A stretch of DNA of 47,072 nucleotides. It comes from a virus. The position numbers and the translations under genes are program-made. Location of the stretch: the IMG/VR virus record IMGVR_UViG_3300030020_000035, positions 1 through 47,072 of that record, one strand, 5' to 3'. Below the pieces are notes generated by a model. It saw only the letters and a list, made by a program, of their open reading frames with translations, searched no databases and had not been told where the DNA came from. Below, in pieces: positions 14,764 to 23,809 of the stretch (positions are counted from its first letter, which is position 1; the number at the start of each line of letters is the position of its first letter).

Positions 14764-15204
14764 ATGCTCGACTCCCCCGCCTGGGCACCGTCCATCGAAC
14801 AGGTCGCGGCGCGCATCATGGCGCGCACCCGCCTTCCGAACGGCCTCCCAGCCCAAACCTTTACAAGCGAAACCACGCCAACGAGCACGCAGGTTCTGGT
14901 CATCATCAACCAGGCAGTTTCTCTCATGCGCCCCGTGCTCGGGCCAGTGCCCGACTCGCTGGTCGACCTGGCCCAGGCGCTCGCCGCCTTGCGCTCTGCG
15001 TACATGATCGAGCTGGCCTACTTCCCGGAGCAGGTCGAGACTGCGATGTCCCCCTACCAGTCGCTGCGCCTCGAGTTCAAGGACTCGATGAAGGACTGGG
15101 ATATGGCGGCGCGCGGCCTCGAGCCGAACTCCGTCTCGAACCTGCACTCGATGCACGTCGCCACCGAATACCCCGCCTACGCGACCGGCGCGTTCAATGC
15201 CTAA
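14764..15204 (+). CDS. Head-tail connector (adaptor)-type protein
   Basis: 146 residues from ATG 14764, immediately after the previous TAG. It is largely helical (SIEQVAARIMARTRLPNGLP; LVDLAQALAALRSAYMIELA), as expected of gp6/gp15-type adaptors that sit below the portal. The stop lies inside the next gene (8-bp overlap with ATG 15197). The assignment rests on helical pattern and gene order. Confidence 0.65.
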   Translation: MLDSPAWAPSIEQVAARIMARTRLPNGLPAQTFTSETTPTSTQVLVIINQAVSLMRPVLGPVPDSLVDLAQALAALRSAYMIELAYFPEQVETAMSPYQSLRLEFKDSMKDWDMAARGLEPNSVSNLHSMHVATEYPAYATGAFNA

Positions 15205-15712
15205 GACGCGCTTCTCCGTCCACATGGGCATCACGGGTGCGGACGAGACGTGCTCAGCGCTGGAAGACATGGCACTCGCCCTGATCAAGAGCAAGCCGAT
15301 CATGGTGAAGGCAATGCCGATCATCCAGCGCCAGATGATCGAGCGGATGGCCGAGGCTCCCTGGCTGCCCCTGACCGAAGGCACGGTCGAACGCAAGATC
15401 GGGCAGTTCGAGAATCCCGAGGTGTTTCGCGACGAGTCCCGGCCCATCCGAGGGAAAGCCACCCGAATCCCCGACCTGCTGTACCACGCGATCGTTACTC
15501 CCGGCACGCCCGGCGCTCTGCGGCGCGTCACGCCAAAGTCCGCGACTTTCGGCGTCGAGAGCAAAAACGGTCAGCTGCTCTGGTACGCGCGCTTCGTGCA
15601 GAACGTGAAAGGCCGGCAGAGGCGCATCCTTGCGTTCACGCCGGCCAACGCCATCGAGCTAGCGGAGCTTGTCAAGTACGAGGTCTATAGCTCGTGGACC
15701 GAGAGGTGGTGA
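15197..15712 (+). CDS. Neck or head-tail joining protein
   Basis: 171 residues from ATG 15197, overlapping the preceding gene. It has a helical N-terminal half (ALIKSKPIMVKAMPIIQRQM) and a basic beta C-terminal half (GKATRIPDLLYHAIVTPGTP, FVQNVKGRQRRILAF). This resembles tail-completion proteins of the HK97 gp10 or Mu gpG virion-morphogenesis class, as the position suggests. Moderate confidence. Confidence 0.65.
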   Translation: MPKTRFSVHMGITGADETCSALEDMALALIKSKPIMVKAMPIIQRQMIERMAEAPWLPLTEGTVERKIGQFENPEVFRDESRPIRGKATRIPDLLYHAIVTPGTPGALRRVTPKSATFGVESKNGQLLWYARFVQNVKGRQRRILAFTPANAIELAELVKYEVYSSWTERW

Positions 15713-15715
15713 GCG

Positions 15716-16333
15716 GTGCCGTCTGATCTTGAAGTCTTCGGCCCTCTGGTCATCGACACGCAACTGCCAGAAGCAGTGGAAGCCACGCTAAAACTGTGGA
15801 TGCAGACCTACCTGCAGCGGCTCGAGCGCGCGATCTCCAAGCCCGTCAACTGGCTGCCGCCCCCGCAGTCCTACACGATCACCTCCGACTGGGACCACTA
15901 CCCGGAAGAGGCGCTGCCGGCGGTGCTCATCATGTGTCCCGGCGTGACGAAGCCCAAGATGGACGGGCGCCGCGAATACCGTGGCGTCTACCCGGTGCGC
16001 GTCGGGATCTTCGTGGAGGCTAGGGACCGCGTCTCGACCGATGCGCTGGCCAAGTACTACGGCACGGCGCTCCGCGAGCTACTCCTGCAGAAGGGTTCCC
16101 TAGGCGACTTCGCAACCGCCACGGCCTGGGCGGGCGCCGACTATGGCACCCGTGTGTCAGACCGCTCGCAGCGCACCGTGGGCACAGCAGAAATCAAGCT
16201 CGAGGTGGAAGTCCGCGCGATCGTGCGCCGCCTGTCGGGTCCGGTTGAACCCATCACCACCGGCCTGGCCCCTCCGTCTCTCCCTGAGGTCACTCGGGAA
16301 ACGCCAGTCAAGCTCGAACCGAAACCTCTCTAG
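15716..16333 (+). CDS. Tail terminator / tail-completion protein
   Basis: 205 residues from GTG 15716, after a TGA at 15710-15712. The alpha/beta segment (AVLIMCPGVTKPKMDGRREY, RGVYPVRVGIFVEARDR) and its position just before the sheath suit a tail-terminator or completion protein that caps the tube. The C-terminal 40 residues are Pro-rich. It ends in TAGGAG, providing the next ribosome-binding site. Confidence 0.65.
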   Translation: MPSDLEVFGPLVIDTQLPEAVEATLKLWMQTYLQRLERAISKPVNWLPPPQSYTITSDWDHYPEEALPAVLIMCPGVTKPKMDGRREYRGVYPVRVGIFVEARDRVSTDALAKYYGTALRELLLQKGSLGDFATATAWAGADYGTRVSDRSQRTVGTAEIKLEVEVRAIVRRLSGPVEPITTGLAPPSLPEVTRETPVKLEPKPL

Positions 16334-16342
16334 GAGGCCACC

Positions 16343-16558
16343 TTGCCTTACCTGTACATCGGGTCTCATGTCGAGTCCCTCGCATGCGGTCGCCCCATAG
16401 CAAGTGGGGAAACCGTCGAGACAGTAGACGCCGCAGACCAGCGACTGGTCGACGACGGACTTCTCATCCCCGTCGCACCAGATGTGGTTCAGGTTGAACC
16501 CGTCGTCCCGGTAAACACCGACTCAGAGGAGCCTGCGGCAGATGCGCCCCGGACCTAA
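16343..16558 (+). CDS. Small acidic protein preceding the sheath
   Basis: 71 residues with TTG start (16343) seven bases after TAGGAGG; no ATG or GTG fits better. It has a PYLYIGSHVESLACGRPIAS opening and a Pro/Val/Asp-rich tail. It overlaps the sheath start by 17 bp. Small proteins of this kind are common just before the sheath gene in contractile-tail modules; role unknown. Confidence 0.65.
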   Translation: MPYLYIGSHVESLACGRPIASGETVETVDAADQRLVDDGLLIPVAPDVVQVEPVVPVNTDSEEPAADAPRT

Positions 16559-17972
16559 CGCAGCCAACACCACGGCACCCACCTCGAACACGTCTCCGGT
16601 CTCGACCGCGACATGGTTCCCGGTTGGTCCCGCAGCACAGGGTCCGACGACTCCTGTGCTCATCACCAACTTCGCCCAGTACCAGAAGGTCTTCGGAGGT
16701 CGCGGGACTTTCTCCGCAACCCTCTCCGACTCGATCGAACAGTTCTTCCTCGAAGGCGGCGCGCGTGCATACGTGACCCGCGTCGTTGGCGCCGCTGCGG
16801 TAACCGCATCGGTCGTCCTGAAAGACTCCACCGCCGCCGCGTCGGCCACGGTGTCGGCACTGGGCGCCGGCACATACGGCAACGCCTTCACCCTGACGGT
16901 TGGGGGCACGCTGGAAACGGCGTACACCATCACCGTCAAGAACGCAACGGAAACGCTCGAAGTCTCCCCGGCGCTCTCGAGCCTCGCGGAACTCGCAGCG
17001 TGGGGCAAGCTGTCTGCCTACGTCACGGTTGCGGTGACCGGAACGAAAAGCCCGAACGTCGGTGGCCCGTTCGCCCTGACGGGAGGTACCGACGAAACCG
17101 CCGGCATCACGACCGCTGTGTACGAAGCGGCGTTCGCGAAGCTCCTGCAGGAATACGGCCCTGGCCACCTGTCGGCTCCCGGCGTGTCCACCTCGAGCGT
17201 CATCGAAGCGCTGTACAAGTACGCGGCGCTGCAGAAACGGCTCGCCGTCGCTGACTTGGCGAACGCCGGGAAGGCGACGCTACTGACTGCGGCTGCCGTG
17301 TTCCGCGCGCTCACCGCAGTCAACCGCCCCGGCATTCTGCTCGGGGACTGGCAGCAGGCTCCTCCGCTGCCTGGCACCATCGCGCCGAGGGCGGTTCCGC
17401 TGAGCGCCTACTTCGCAGCCAAAGCGGCTGTGATCGACTCGCTCGGCAACCCGAACCTCCCCGTCGCCGGCAAACAGGCGATCCTTCCCAGCTCGCTTGG
17501 TAAAGAACAGGTCTTCACCGAATCGGAACTGGAAGAACTGTACCTCGCGGGCGTCAACGTCTGCAAGGTTGTCAACGGCCAGGTCAGGATCTACGGCTGC
17601 CGCACCGCCGTGAACCCCACGACCGACCCGCTGTACCTGCAGTTCAACAACGTTCGGCTGGACATGGCGATCACATGGAAAGCCCTCGCCATCGAGGAGC
17701 AGTACATGTTCTCGCAGGAGGATGGGCAGGGGAACGACAGCTCGGCCTATGGCAGCGCCCTCGCCGGCATGCTGCTCCCGCTGTACACCATCGGTGCCCT
17801 GTTCGGGAAAACGCCGCAGGAAGCATTCTCGGTGGAAGCCGGGCCTGCAGTGAACACCCTGGCCACGGAGGAAGAAGGCAACCTCAACGCCACGGTCTCG
17901 GCCCGCCGCGCTAAAGGTGCCGATCAGGTCAACTACAACTTCAACCGCGTGCCGATCACGCAGGAAGTCTAG
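16542..17972 (+). CDS. Tail sheath protein
   Basis: 476 residues from ATG 16542. Recognisable sheath features are the N-terminal ALLERGY-type region (TTPVLITNFAQYQKVFGGRG), the EQFFLEGGARAYVTRVVG segment, and the C-terminal domain with LAGVNVCKVVNGQVRIYGCR and the final RAKGADQVNYNFNRVPITQE strand that interlocks neighbouring subunits. This protein establishes that the tail is contractile. It ends TAGGAGG before the tube gene. Confidence 0.92.
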   Translation: MRPGPNAANTTAPTSNTSPVSTATWFPVGPAAQGPTTPVLITNFAQYQKVFGGRGTFSATLSDSIEQFFLEGGARAYVTRVVGAAAVTASVVLKDSTAAASATVSALGAGTYGNAFTLTVGGTLETAYTITVKNATETLEVSPALSSLAELAAWGKLSAYVTVAVTGTKSPNVGGPFALTGGTDETAGITTAVYEAAFAKLLQEYGPGHLSAPGVSTSSVIEALYKYAALQKRLAVADLANAGKATLLTAAAVFRALTAVNRPGILLGDWQQAPPLPGTIAPRAVPLSAYFAAKAAVIDSLGNPNLPVAGKQAILPSSLGKEQVFTESELEELYLAGVNVCKVVNGQVRIYGCRTAVNPTTDPLYLQFNNVRLDMAITWKALAIEEQYMFSQEDGQGNDSSAYGSALAGMLLPLYTIGALFGKTPQEAFSVEAGPAVNTLATEEEGNLNATVSARRAKGADQVNYNFNRVPITQEV

Positions 17973-17980
17973 GAGGCGCG

Positions 17981-18409
17981 ATGAGGCGCGAGGATCTCTA
18001 CAACTGCTACATCGAAATCCGTGGCAGTGACGGAACACTAGTGAAACTCCAGTGCGACAAGATGTCCGGCATTGGCATGAAGGCCAAGAGCCAGGTGTAC
18101 CGGGCAGCGAACGGACTGGAAACGGAGCAGGTGCTCGGCGCTCCGCGCAAAGCGGACCCGGTGACGCTGACCCGGCTGTACGACCCAACCGTCGACGCGG
18201 TTGCACCCTGGCTCCTGAGCCAGTGCGGTCGCGCGTCGGTGACGGTCACGAAGGAACCGCTGGATGAAAACGGGCACAAGCTCGGCAACAACCTCATCCA
18301 GACCGGCAAGCTGGATGACTTCACGACGCCGGGCACCGACTCTGAGTCGGACAAGGCGGCGCTCTGCATGTTCGCAACCACGGTGACCACTCCGGTCGCC
18401 ACCGCGTAG
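17981..18409 (+). CDS. Tail tube protein
   Basis: 142 residues from ATG 17981 behind TAGGAGG. Compact beta barrel pattern (NCYIEIRGSDGTLVKLQCDK; ADPVTLTRLYDPTVDAVAPW; RASVTVTKEPLDENG), and it directly follows the sheath, as tube proteins do in contractile phages. It forms the inner tube through which DNA passes. Confidence 0.82.
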   Translation: MRREDLYNCYIEIRGSDGTLVKLQCDKMSGIGMKAKSQVYRAANGLETEQVLGAPRKADPVTLTRLYDPTVDAVAPWLLSQCGRASVTVTKEPLDENGHKLGNNLIQTGKLDDFTTPGTDSESDKAALCMFATTVTTPVATA

Positions 18410-18428
18410 CACAACTCCAAGGAGCCAC

Positions 18429-18974
18429 ATGTCCGACAGCCCCATCGACTCACCGACTGACACCGCGACGGTTCAGACACCCTCCCCCGATGGGGCTGTC
18501 GAGCCGTCTCCGCTGGACTCTGTCCTCGCAGGCATCAAGGCCGACCGCCTGAAGCTCGGCGCCGGCTCCGACCCGCTCGACCTCGTCGTCCCCGGCTACC
18601 ACGGGGCGCTCGTGCTCCGCTGTCAGTGGATCCCCTTCGCCAAGCTCACTGCCGGCGCGAAGGCTCTCGCTGACATCTCAGAGCCGACAGAGCAGATGAT
18701 CGTCGCGTCGGCCGACACGCTGGTCACGACGTGCAAGGAGTTTCTCATCAAGGTGGACGGCGTCCTCAAACCTCTGTCGACCACCGCTGAGCCGATCACG
18801 TTCGGTGACCCGCGCCTCGCTGAAGCGCTGGGCTTCCCCGCCCCGGCGACCGCTCGAGCCGGCGCCGAAGCCGTGTTCAGGAACGACTACGCGATGATCC
18901 GCACCGGCAACGCCATCGTGGCGTGGCTGCAGGACACCACGAAGACGCTGGACGAGGAGTTCCTGGGAAACTAG
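18429..18974 (+). CDS. Tail assembly chaperone, zero-frame product
   Basis: 181 residues from ATG 18429 behind AAGGAG. An acidic, disordered N-terminus is followed by a helical/beta domain (LDLVVPGYHGALVLRCQWIP; EQMIVASADTLVTTCKEFLI). It sits between tube and tape measure, where chaperones with a frameshifted second form are expected. The stop TAG (18972-18974) comes straight after the slippery GGGAAAC. Confidence 0.85.
   Translation: MSDSPIDSPTDTATVQTPSPDGAVEPSPLDSVLAGIKADRLKLGAGSDPLDLVVPGYHGALVLRCQWIPFAKLTAGAKALADISEPTEQMIVASADTLVTTCKEFLIKVDGVLKPLSTTAEPITFGDPRLAEALGFPAPATARAGAEAVFRNDYAMIRTGNAIVAWLQDTTKTLDEEFLGN
18965..18971 (+). other. -1 ribosomal frameshift slippery site GGGAAAC
   Basis: The zero frame reads CTG-GGA-AAC-TAG, so G-GGA-AAC is a canonical X-XXY-YYZ heptamer placed right against the stop. 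Slipping -1 gives GGG-AAA-CTA-GGG and enters the frame of the 19180 ORF. The context is the conserved G/GT-type chaperone arrangement of tailed phages. Confidence 0.85.
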
Positions 18975-19180
18975 GGCGCCGCGAGTCCACGCAGGTCATT
19001 GCCCAGGCTGCCGTACTCGGCCTGGGCAATGCCTTGGAGATGCTCGACTTCGATCGGCACTCTGAGAAGTGGCTCGCGGCCGAAGCCGTGATCAAAGAGG
19101 CTACGCGCCTCAGGCATGAAGAACACGACCACCTGGCCACCGCGATAATCGCGCGGCTCGGAGAAGCCTTCGGGGGCTAG
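18971..19180 (+). CDS. Tail assembly chaperone, -1 frameshift extension
   Basis: 69 residues added after the slip (LGRRESTQVIAQ at the start), helical and charged (EAVIKEATRLRHEEHDHLAT). The fusion with the upstream ORF would be 250 residues. An internal ATG at 18923 in this frame has no ribosome-binding site, which supports expression by frameshifting. It ends TAGGAG before the tape measure gene. Confidence 0.8.
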   Translation, partial: LGRRESTQVIAQAAVLGLGNALEMLDFDRHSEKWLAAEAVIKEATRLRHEEHDHLATAIIARLGEAFGG

Positions 19181-19190
19181 GAGACACGCC

Positions 19191-21023
19191 ATGGCCGGCA
19201 TTGAGGCATCCGAGGTCGCAGTCCGCATGCTGTTGCTGGACTCGAAGGCTTTTCAGGAGGAAATGGCGAAGAACGCGGACAGTGTCCGTGCGGTTCGCGA
19301 CGCCGTGGAGGAGGTCGACGCCGCCGGCACTGAGGGTGGCCTGACGGGCTTCCTGGGCCGCTCGAGCGCCGCGCTCGATACGGTGAACGGCAAGCTCGCC
19401 AACATCTCCAAGTCTGCCCTGCAGTTCGGCCGGCAGACGGCCGTTGTGAGCGCTGGCGCCGCCGCACTGATCTACGAGTCCGTGAAGGAACACGCCGCAG
19501 TCGAAGCTGACTACATCCAGCTGCAGACCCAGGCGCACCTCAAGTACGCCTCCGAACGGGTCCAGCTTGAAAAGGACGCGAAAGGCATGAGTAAGTACGG
19601 CGTCGACCCGAAAGAAGTGGTCGAAGCGTACTACCCGCTCCAGTCCGTCCTGCACAACACCAAGCAGGACTACGAAGGGCTGAAGGCCGCAGCCGAGGGC
19701 GCTGCGGTTGGCCATGACACACTCCTGAACGCGACGAACGCGGTCACCTCGGGCTTCAAGCTCGGCTTCAAGGACGTGCATGGCTTCAAGGAAGAGATGG
19801 CGCTGCTCGACGAAACCGTCGGCGCCGGCAAAATGCACCTCCCCGACCTCACCGAGACTTTCTCGGGAAAGCTCTGGGCGACCTCTGTCGCGCTGGGCCT
19901 GCCTGAGCGCGAGATCCTCGCCACAGTGGCTGCCGCCACGGCGACGATGGGCGAAGGCGGCGGCATCAAGTTCTCCAACACCCTCTCGACGATGCTCCTC
20001 AAAGCCATCGGCTTGAAAGGCGAGGCCAAGAGCGCGGCGACGAAGCTCGGCCTGACCGAGTTCGAGGCAGCCGACGAGCTTCGCGAAACCGGCGGCATGC
20101 ACAAGCTCCTCAGCCAGCTCGCCGCCGCACGCGGTCGCCTGGGCCAGGACGAATGGCAGAAAGATGTTTCCGAAATGTTCGGCGGCTCCCGCTCGGCCGG
20201 CACCCTGTTCCAGGCTTTCAACCAGATGAAAGCGCAGCAGGAAATCGAAACTCGCCTGGACGGCGTGTCGGGCGGCAAGACGCTCGACAAGCACTTCGGT
20301 GAAGCGTCGAAGGCCCTTTCGTTTGACATGAAACAGCTCAAGTCTCAGACGCATGAAGCCCTCAACGAACTCGGCAAGTTCTTCGGGCCTCCCGTGATCA
20401 AAGGGCTGAAAGACCTCGCCGGTTTCGTTCAGGAAGTCGCTGGCACATTCAGCGAACTGCCCAAGCCCATCAAGGATGGCCTCGGCGTTCTCGTGGTGTT
20501 CACCGCCGCGCTCGCCCCGGTCGCCTTCGTCGTGGCCGGTCTCGCCCGCGTGTTCATGATGGTCATCTGGCCGATCGAGAAGTTCATCTGGCTGGTCAGG
20601 TTCGTCCCCACCATCCTAGAGACCCTCGATGGCGCCGCGTGGGGTCTAGCCGCCGCGCTCGAGGGCGTGAGCTTCGCTGCTGTCACCGCCGGCCTGGCGA
20701 GCGTCGTGGCGTTTACCGCCCCGATCCTCGCCCTGGTCGCAGCCTGGAAAGCCCTGGACAAACTGCTTCCTCAGGGTGACCGTCCCGAAAATCTGCTCGG
20801 CGGCAACCAGCCAGGGGAAAAGCACCAGAAAGCCAATGAAGAAAAGGTCGTCAAGCGGTTCAACGAAGAGGGCGCCCACGCCGAACCACACATCAACGGC
20901 GTCTATGGCCGTCAGATCGAACTGATTCTTCACACGAAAGTGGATCTCGACGGCAAGCAGGTCGCCCTCGGCATCGTGCATCCTCTCCACCAGATCGAGC
21001 GTCGCGAACAGAACCTGAGGTAG
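19191..21023 (+). CDS. Tail tape measure protein
   Basis: 610 residues from ATG 19191. It has a TP901-type tape measure core (GGGIKFSNTLSTMLLKAIGL; EWQKDVSEMFGGSRSAGTLF), an N-terminal helical part, and a hydrophobic stretch near residues 425-520 (GLGVLVVFTAALAPVAFVVA; VAFTAPILALVAAWKALDKL) likely to insert in the host membrane. By the usual 0.15 nm per residue its length would set a tail of about 90 nm. It follows the chaperone pair. Confidence 0.9.
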   Translation: MAGIEASEVAVRMLLLDSKAFQEEMAKNADSVRAVRDAVEEVDAAGTEGGLTGFLGRSSAALDTVNGKLANISKSALQFGRQTAVVSAGAAALIYESVKEHAAVEADYIQLQTQAHLKYASERVQLEKDAKGMSKYGVDPKEVVEAYYPLQSVLHNTKQDYEGLKAAAEGAAVGHDTLLNATNAVTSGFKLGFKDVHGFKEEMALLDETVGAGKMHLPDLTETFSGKLWATSVALGLPEREILATVAAATATMGEGGGIKFSNTLSTMLLKAIGLKGEAKSAATKLGLTEFEAADELRETGGMHKLLSQLAAARGRLGQDEWQKDVSEMFGGSRSAGTLFQAFNQMKAQQEIETRLDGVSGGKTLDKHFGEASKALSFDMKQLKSQTHEALNELGKFFGPPVIKGLKDLAGFVQEVAGTFSELPKPIKDGLGVLVVFTAALAPVAFVVAGLARVFMMVIWPIEKFIWLVRFVPTILETLDGAAWGLAAALEGVSFAAVTAGLASVVAFTAPILALVAAWKALDKLLPQGDRPENLLGGNQPGEKHQKANEEKVVKRFNEEGAHAEPHINGVYGRQIELILHTKVDLDGKQVALGIVHPLHQIERREQNLR

Positions 21024-21026
21024 TTG

Positions 21027-21734
21027 ATGACTGACTTTGCGTTCTTCGAGTTCCGCTCGAGTTCCGCGCATAGCGAACAGCTGAAGGTCCGCTGTCGCTA
21101 CGGCGGGGGCACGATCGAGACCAAGGGCGGCACGGGCGTGTACAAGGTCGTGGCCCGTCCGTACCTGCCCGCGCTCACCGTCTGGGAGGGTCCGAAGGAA
21201 CCGCTCACCCACACGATCCCGTTCGTGCTCGACGGCTACGAGCACGATGTCGACCAGCATCCAGCCGTCCAGCAGATCATGAAAATGGGCGGCTGGGTGA
21301 ACGGCGCACAGACCGAGGAACCTCCCCAGCTGATCCTCGATGGCTACGGCACCATCCTTGCAGACTTCACGCAGGAACCCTCCAACACCTGGGTGCTATC
21401 GGCACCTCCGATGTGGGGTGCGCGCATTGTCAACGAGGAAGGCACCCTGGTTCGCCAGGAAGGCAAGCTGACCTTTCTCCTCTTCAACACCGACGCGACG
21501 ATTCTCCGGGTAGCGCCGCCGGCAGCTCACAAAATCGTCCACATCGCGAAGTCTGGAGAGACGTTTGAAACAGTGGCTTACCATCTTCTTGGCGACGCTG
21601 GCCTGGGGACTAAGCTCGCCCAGTTCAACGATCGCTACCACGCACACGAAAAGCTCGAACCCGGCCAGTCTGTCGAAGTGCCTGACAAGACCGAACAGCA
21701 GTATTGGAAGTCTCACCCGCACTTCCGGCCGTAG
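21027..21734 (+). CDS. LysM-domain tail protein (baseplate/tube junction)
   Basis: 235 residues from ATG 21027; a TTG at 21024 directly before it is less likely. Residues 1-165 are beta-rich (VVARPYLPALTVWEGPKEPL). Residues 170-225 form a LysM module (HIAKSGETFETVAYHLLGDA ... LEPGQSVEVPD) typical of the gp53/gpX-type proteins between tape measure and hub in contractile tails. LysM binds glycan chains or baseplate partners. It ends TAGGAGG. Confidence 0.82.
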   Translation: MTDFAFFEFRSSSAHSEQLKVRCRYGGGTIETKGGTGVYKVVARPYLPALTVWEGPKEPLTHTIPFVLDGYEHDVDQHPAVQQIMKMGGWVNGAQTEEPPQLILDGYGTILADFTQEPSNTWVLSAPPMWGARIVNEEGTLVRQEGKLTFLLFNTDATILRVAPPAAHKIVHIAKSGETFETVAYHLLGDAGLGTKLAQFNDRYHAHEKLEPGQSVEVPDKTEQQYWKSHPHFRP

Positions 21735-21744
21735 GAGGGTCACC

Positions 21745-23799
21745 ATGGCGCAGGCGTCCGCAATTGAAAAGCTCGCTGCGGCCACGGTTGCGGAGTTTGA
21801 ACGTCGTGAAGGCCGGCCGAATGCGAAGTTCGATCTCTCGAACGTGGAACTCGTCGACGAGTCGAACCAGAAGCTCGACTGGGACATCTTCACGGACCTC
21901 ACCAGCGCCCCCATGACGCTGACGATCACCGGCGCCTCGTCGGTGAAGATCGTGGTGGAGGACCCCAAGGGCGAGCTTCTCAACGATCCCGTCTTCGCCA
22001 ACTGGATGTTCAAGCAGGAGCTGGTGAGCAAGAGCAGCGCCAAGGTTTACACCGGTCGCAAAATCACCGACTCGAGCAAGAGCGAGCGGTACGGCGAAGA
22101 AGACGAAGAAGAGTGGATCCTTCCCGAACGGCCGATCGACCTAAACCTCGACGGCACATGGTTCAGGCTAAGCGGGTTCACCGTCGACAAAACAGAGCTG
22201 ACCCTCAGCTTTGAAGACCGCATCGCGTGCATTCTCCGCGAAGAAGTCGGCACCTTCGTCACCGTCAACCGTGGCGACTTCACACGCGCGCAGTTCATTG
22301 AAAAACTCGCGAAGACCGCCGAACGCATCAGGCACATGAAGATCCCGGTCTTCATCCCTGAGGCGAAGATCGTGCAGCTGATCGAAACGCCGACCTCCGG
22401 GGAAACGGCCGGCGACCTCAAATCATCCTCGGCGCGTGCGCTCTCCCCCACTGACGGCATCACCGTCAAGGGGCAGCCGGCGTCGGCCACCCAGCTGCAG
22501 ATCCTCAGCGAAGCGCTCGAAGTCGCGGTCGAACTCAAAGCCCCCTTCAAGGCGCAGGTCGCGCTGATCATCGCGATCATCACAGAGAACGTCGCGAGCA
22601 ACCCGAACCCCGGCACCCCGACCGACGAGGGTGTGCTGTCGCTCCTCGCTACGACGGCAGCTGCGTACCACATCAGCCCGTACAGCGTGCCGGCGGTCTC
22701 CTCCCAGTTCCTGTCCGGTCCTGGCTTCACGGGCAGCCCTGGTGCGATCGACCTGGCCAGGGTCAACACCCACCTGAGCGCCTCGGAAATCGCCGGGGTC
22801 ATCCAGGGCGGTGAGTACGAACGCTCGGGCGCATGGACGGCAGAAGCCGAACACATGGTCCGGGTCTACGGGTCCACAGAGTCCACGGAAGGTCTCGACG
22901 GCGCCACGGTGCCCGGACCCTACGCCTTCTCCCGTGGCGTCGCAGAGACGACCTGGGACTGCATGCAACGCCTCGCCAGCGAGGTCTCTTGGTACTGCTT
23001 CGTCCGCGACAACACCCTCTGGTACGTCTCGGGCAACTTCCTGATGGCACAGCAGTCCTCGATGCACGTTCAGAAAGGTGAAGCCGGCGTCGACTGGGTC
23101 AACCCCGACATCGAACTGGGCGCCCGTGACGGTACCGCCGAGGTCGTTGTCGAGGGACGCGCCGTGCCTTTCACCGCCATCTCGGGCAACGCCGTCGACG
23201 TGGCTCGAGTCGGGCCGGCGAACGGCAAGTGGGTCGTCACGACGATCGCCATGGATCTTGACGATCACTCCGACGCCATCAAGGTCACGCTCCAGAAGCC
23301 GCTCCCGGCCCGCCCGGAACCTGCCTCTGGCTCGGGCGCCGTTGGCGTGGGCGAACTCGAAGGCTCCGCAGCGCGCGGCGCCGAACCGGGCACAGCTCTC
23401 GCCGCGTTCTACGCCGCGAACTCCCTCAGCGAAATGCAGCTCCCCTACCTGTGGGGCGGCGGGCATAAGCCGGGCGCGCTCGCTCTCGTCAAAAAGGGCG
23501 GCGAAGGTCTGGACTGCTCTGGCTCCACGTCCTGGGTACTGCACGAAGCCGGCATGTATCCCGGCACCACCGGCCAGACCTCAACGGCTTTCGAGTCATG
23601 GGGCGATGCCGGTGAAGGGAAAGAGATGACGGTCTGGGCGAACGCTGAACACGTCTATATCGAGTTCAAAATCCCTGGCCACGCTCACGCTCGTGGCGAC
23701 ACCGTCAGCCCTGGCGATGTCGGCTTCCGACTGCAGTCCGTGTGGCCACCGCCAGAGGGCACGGCTGGGTTCACCCCCCGGCACTGGCCCGGCACCTGA
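21745..23799 (+). CDS. Baseplate hub protein with C-terminal NlpC/P60 peptidase
   Basis: 684 residues; the start is ATG 21745 behind TAGGAGG, not the earlier in-frame ATG that overlaps the LysM gene. Residues 1-540 look like a phage late-control gpD or gp27-type hub (DIFTDLTSAPMTLTITGASS; YSVPAVSSQFLSGPGFTG). Residues 555-684 are an NlpC/P60 domain: PYLWGGGH, catalytic Cys591 in LDCSGSTSWV and His636 in NAEHVYIEF. It should cleave peptidoglycan peptide cross-links during DNA entry. Ends TGA, then AGGAG. Confidence 0.88.
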   Translation: MAQASAIEKLAAATVAEFERREGRPNAKFDLSNVELVDESNQKLDWDIFTDLTSAPMTLTITGASSVKIVVEDPKGELLNDPVFANWMFKQELVSKSSAKVYTGRKITDSSKSERYGEEDEEEWILPERPIDLNLDGTWFRLSGFTVDKTELTLSFEDRIACILREEVGTFVTVNRGDFTRAQFIEKLAKTAERIRHMKIPVFIPEAKIVQLIETPTSGETAGDLKSSSARALSPTDGITVKGQPASATQLQILSEALEVAVELKAPFKAQVALIIAIITENVASNPNPGTPTDEGVLSLLATTAAAYHISPYSVPAVSSQFLSGPGFTGSPGAIDLARVNTHLSASEIAGVIQGGEYERSGAWTAEAEHMVRVYGSTESTEGLDGATVPGPYAFSRGVAETTWDCMQRLASEVSWYCFVRDNTLWYVSGNFLMAQQSSMHVQKGEAGVDWVNPDIELGARDGTAEVVVEGRAVPFTAISGNAVDVARVGPANGKWVVTTIAMDLDDHSDAIKVTLQKPLPARPEPASGSGAVGVGELEGSAARGAEPGTALAAFYAANSLSEMQLPYLWGGGHKPGALALVKKGGEGLDCSGSTSWVLHEAGMYPGTTGQTSTAFESWGDAGEGKEMTVWANAEHVYIEFKIPGHAHARGDTVSPGDVGFRLQSVWPPPEGTAGFTPRHWPGT

Positions 23800-23809
23800 G
23801 AGGAGCACC

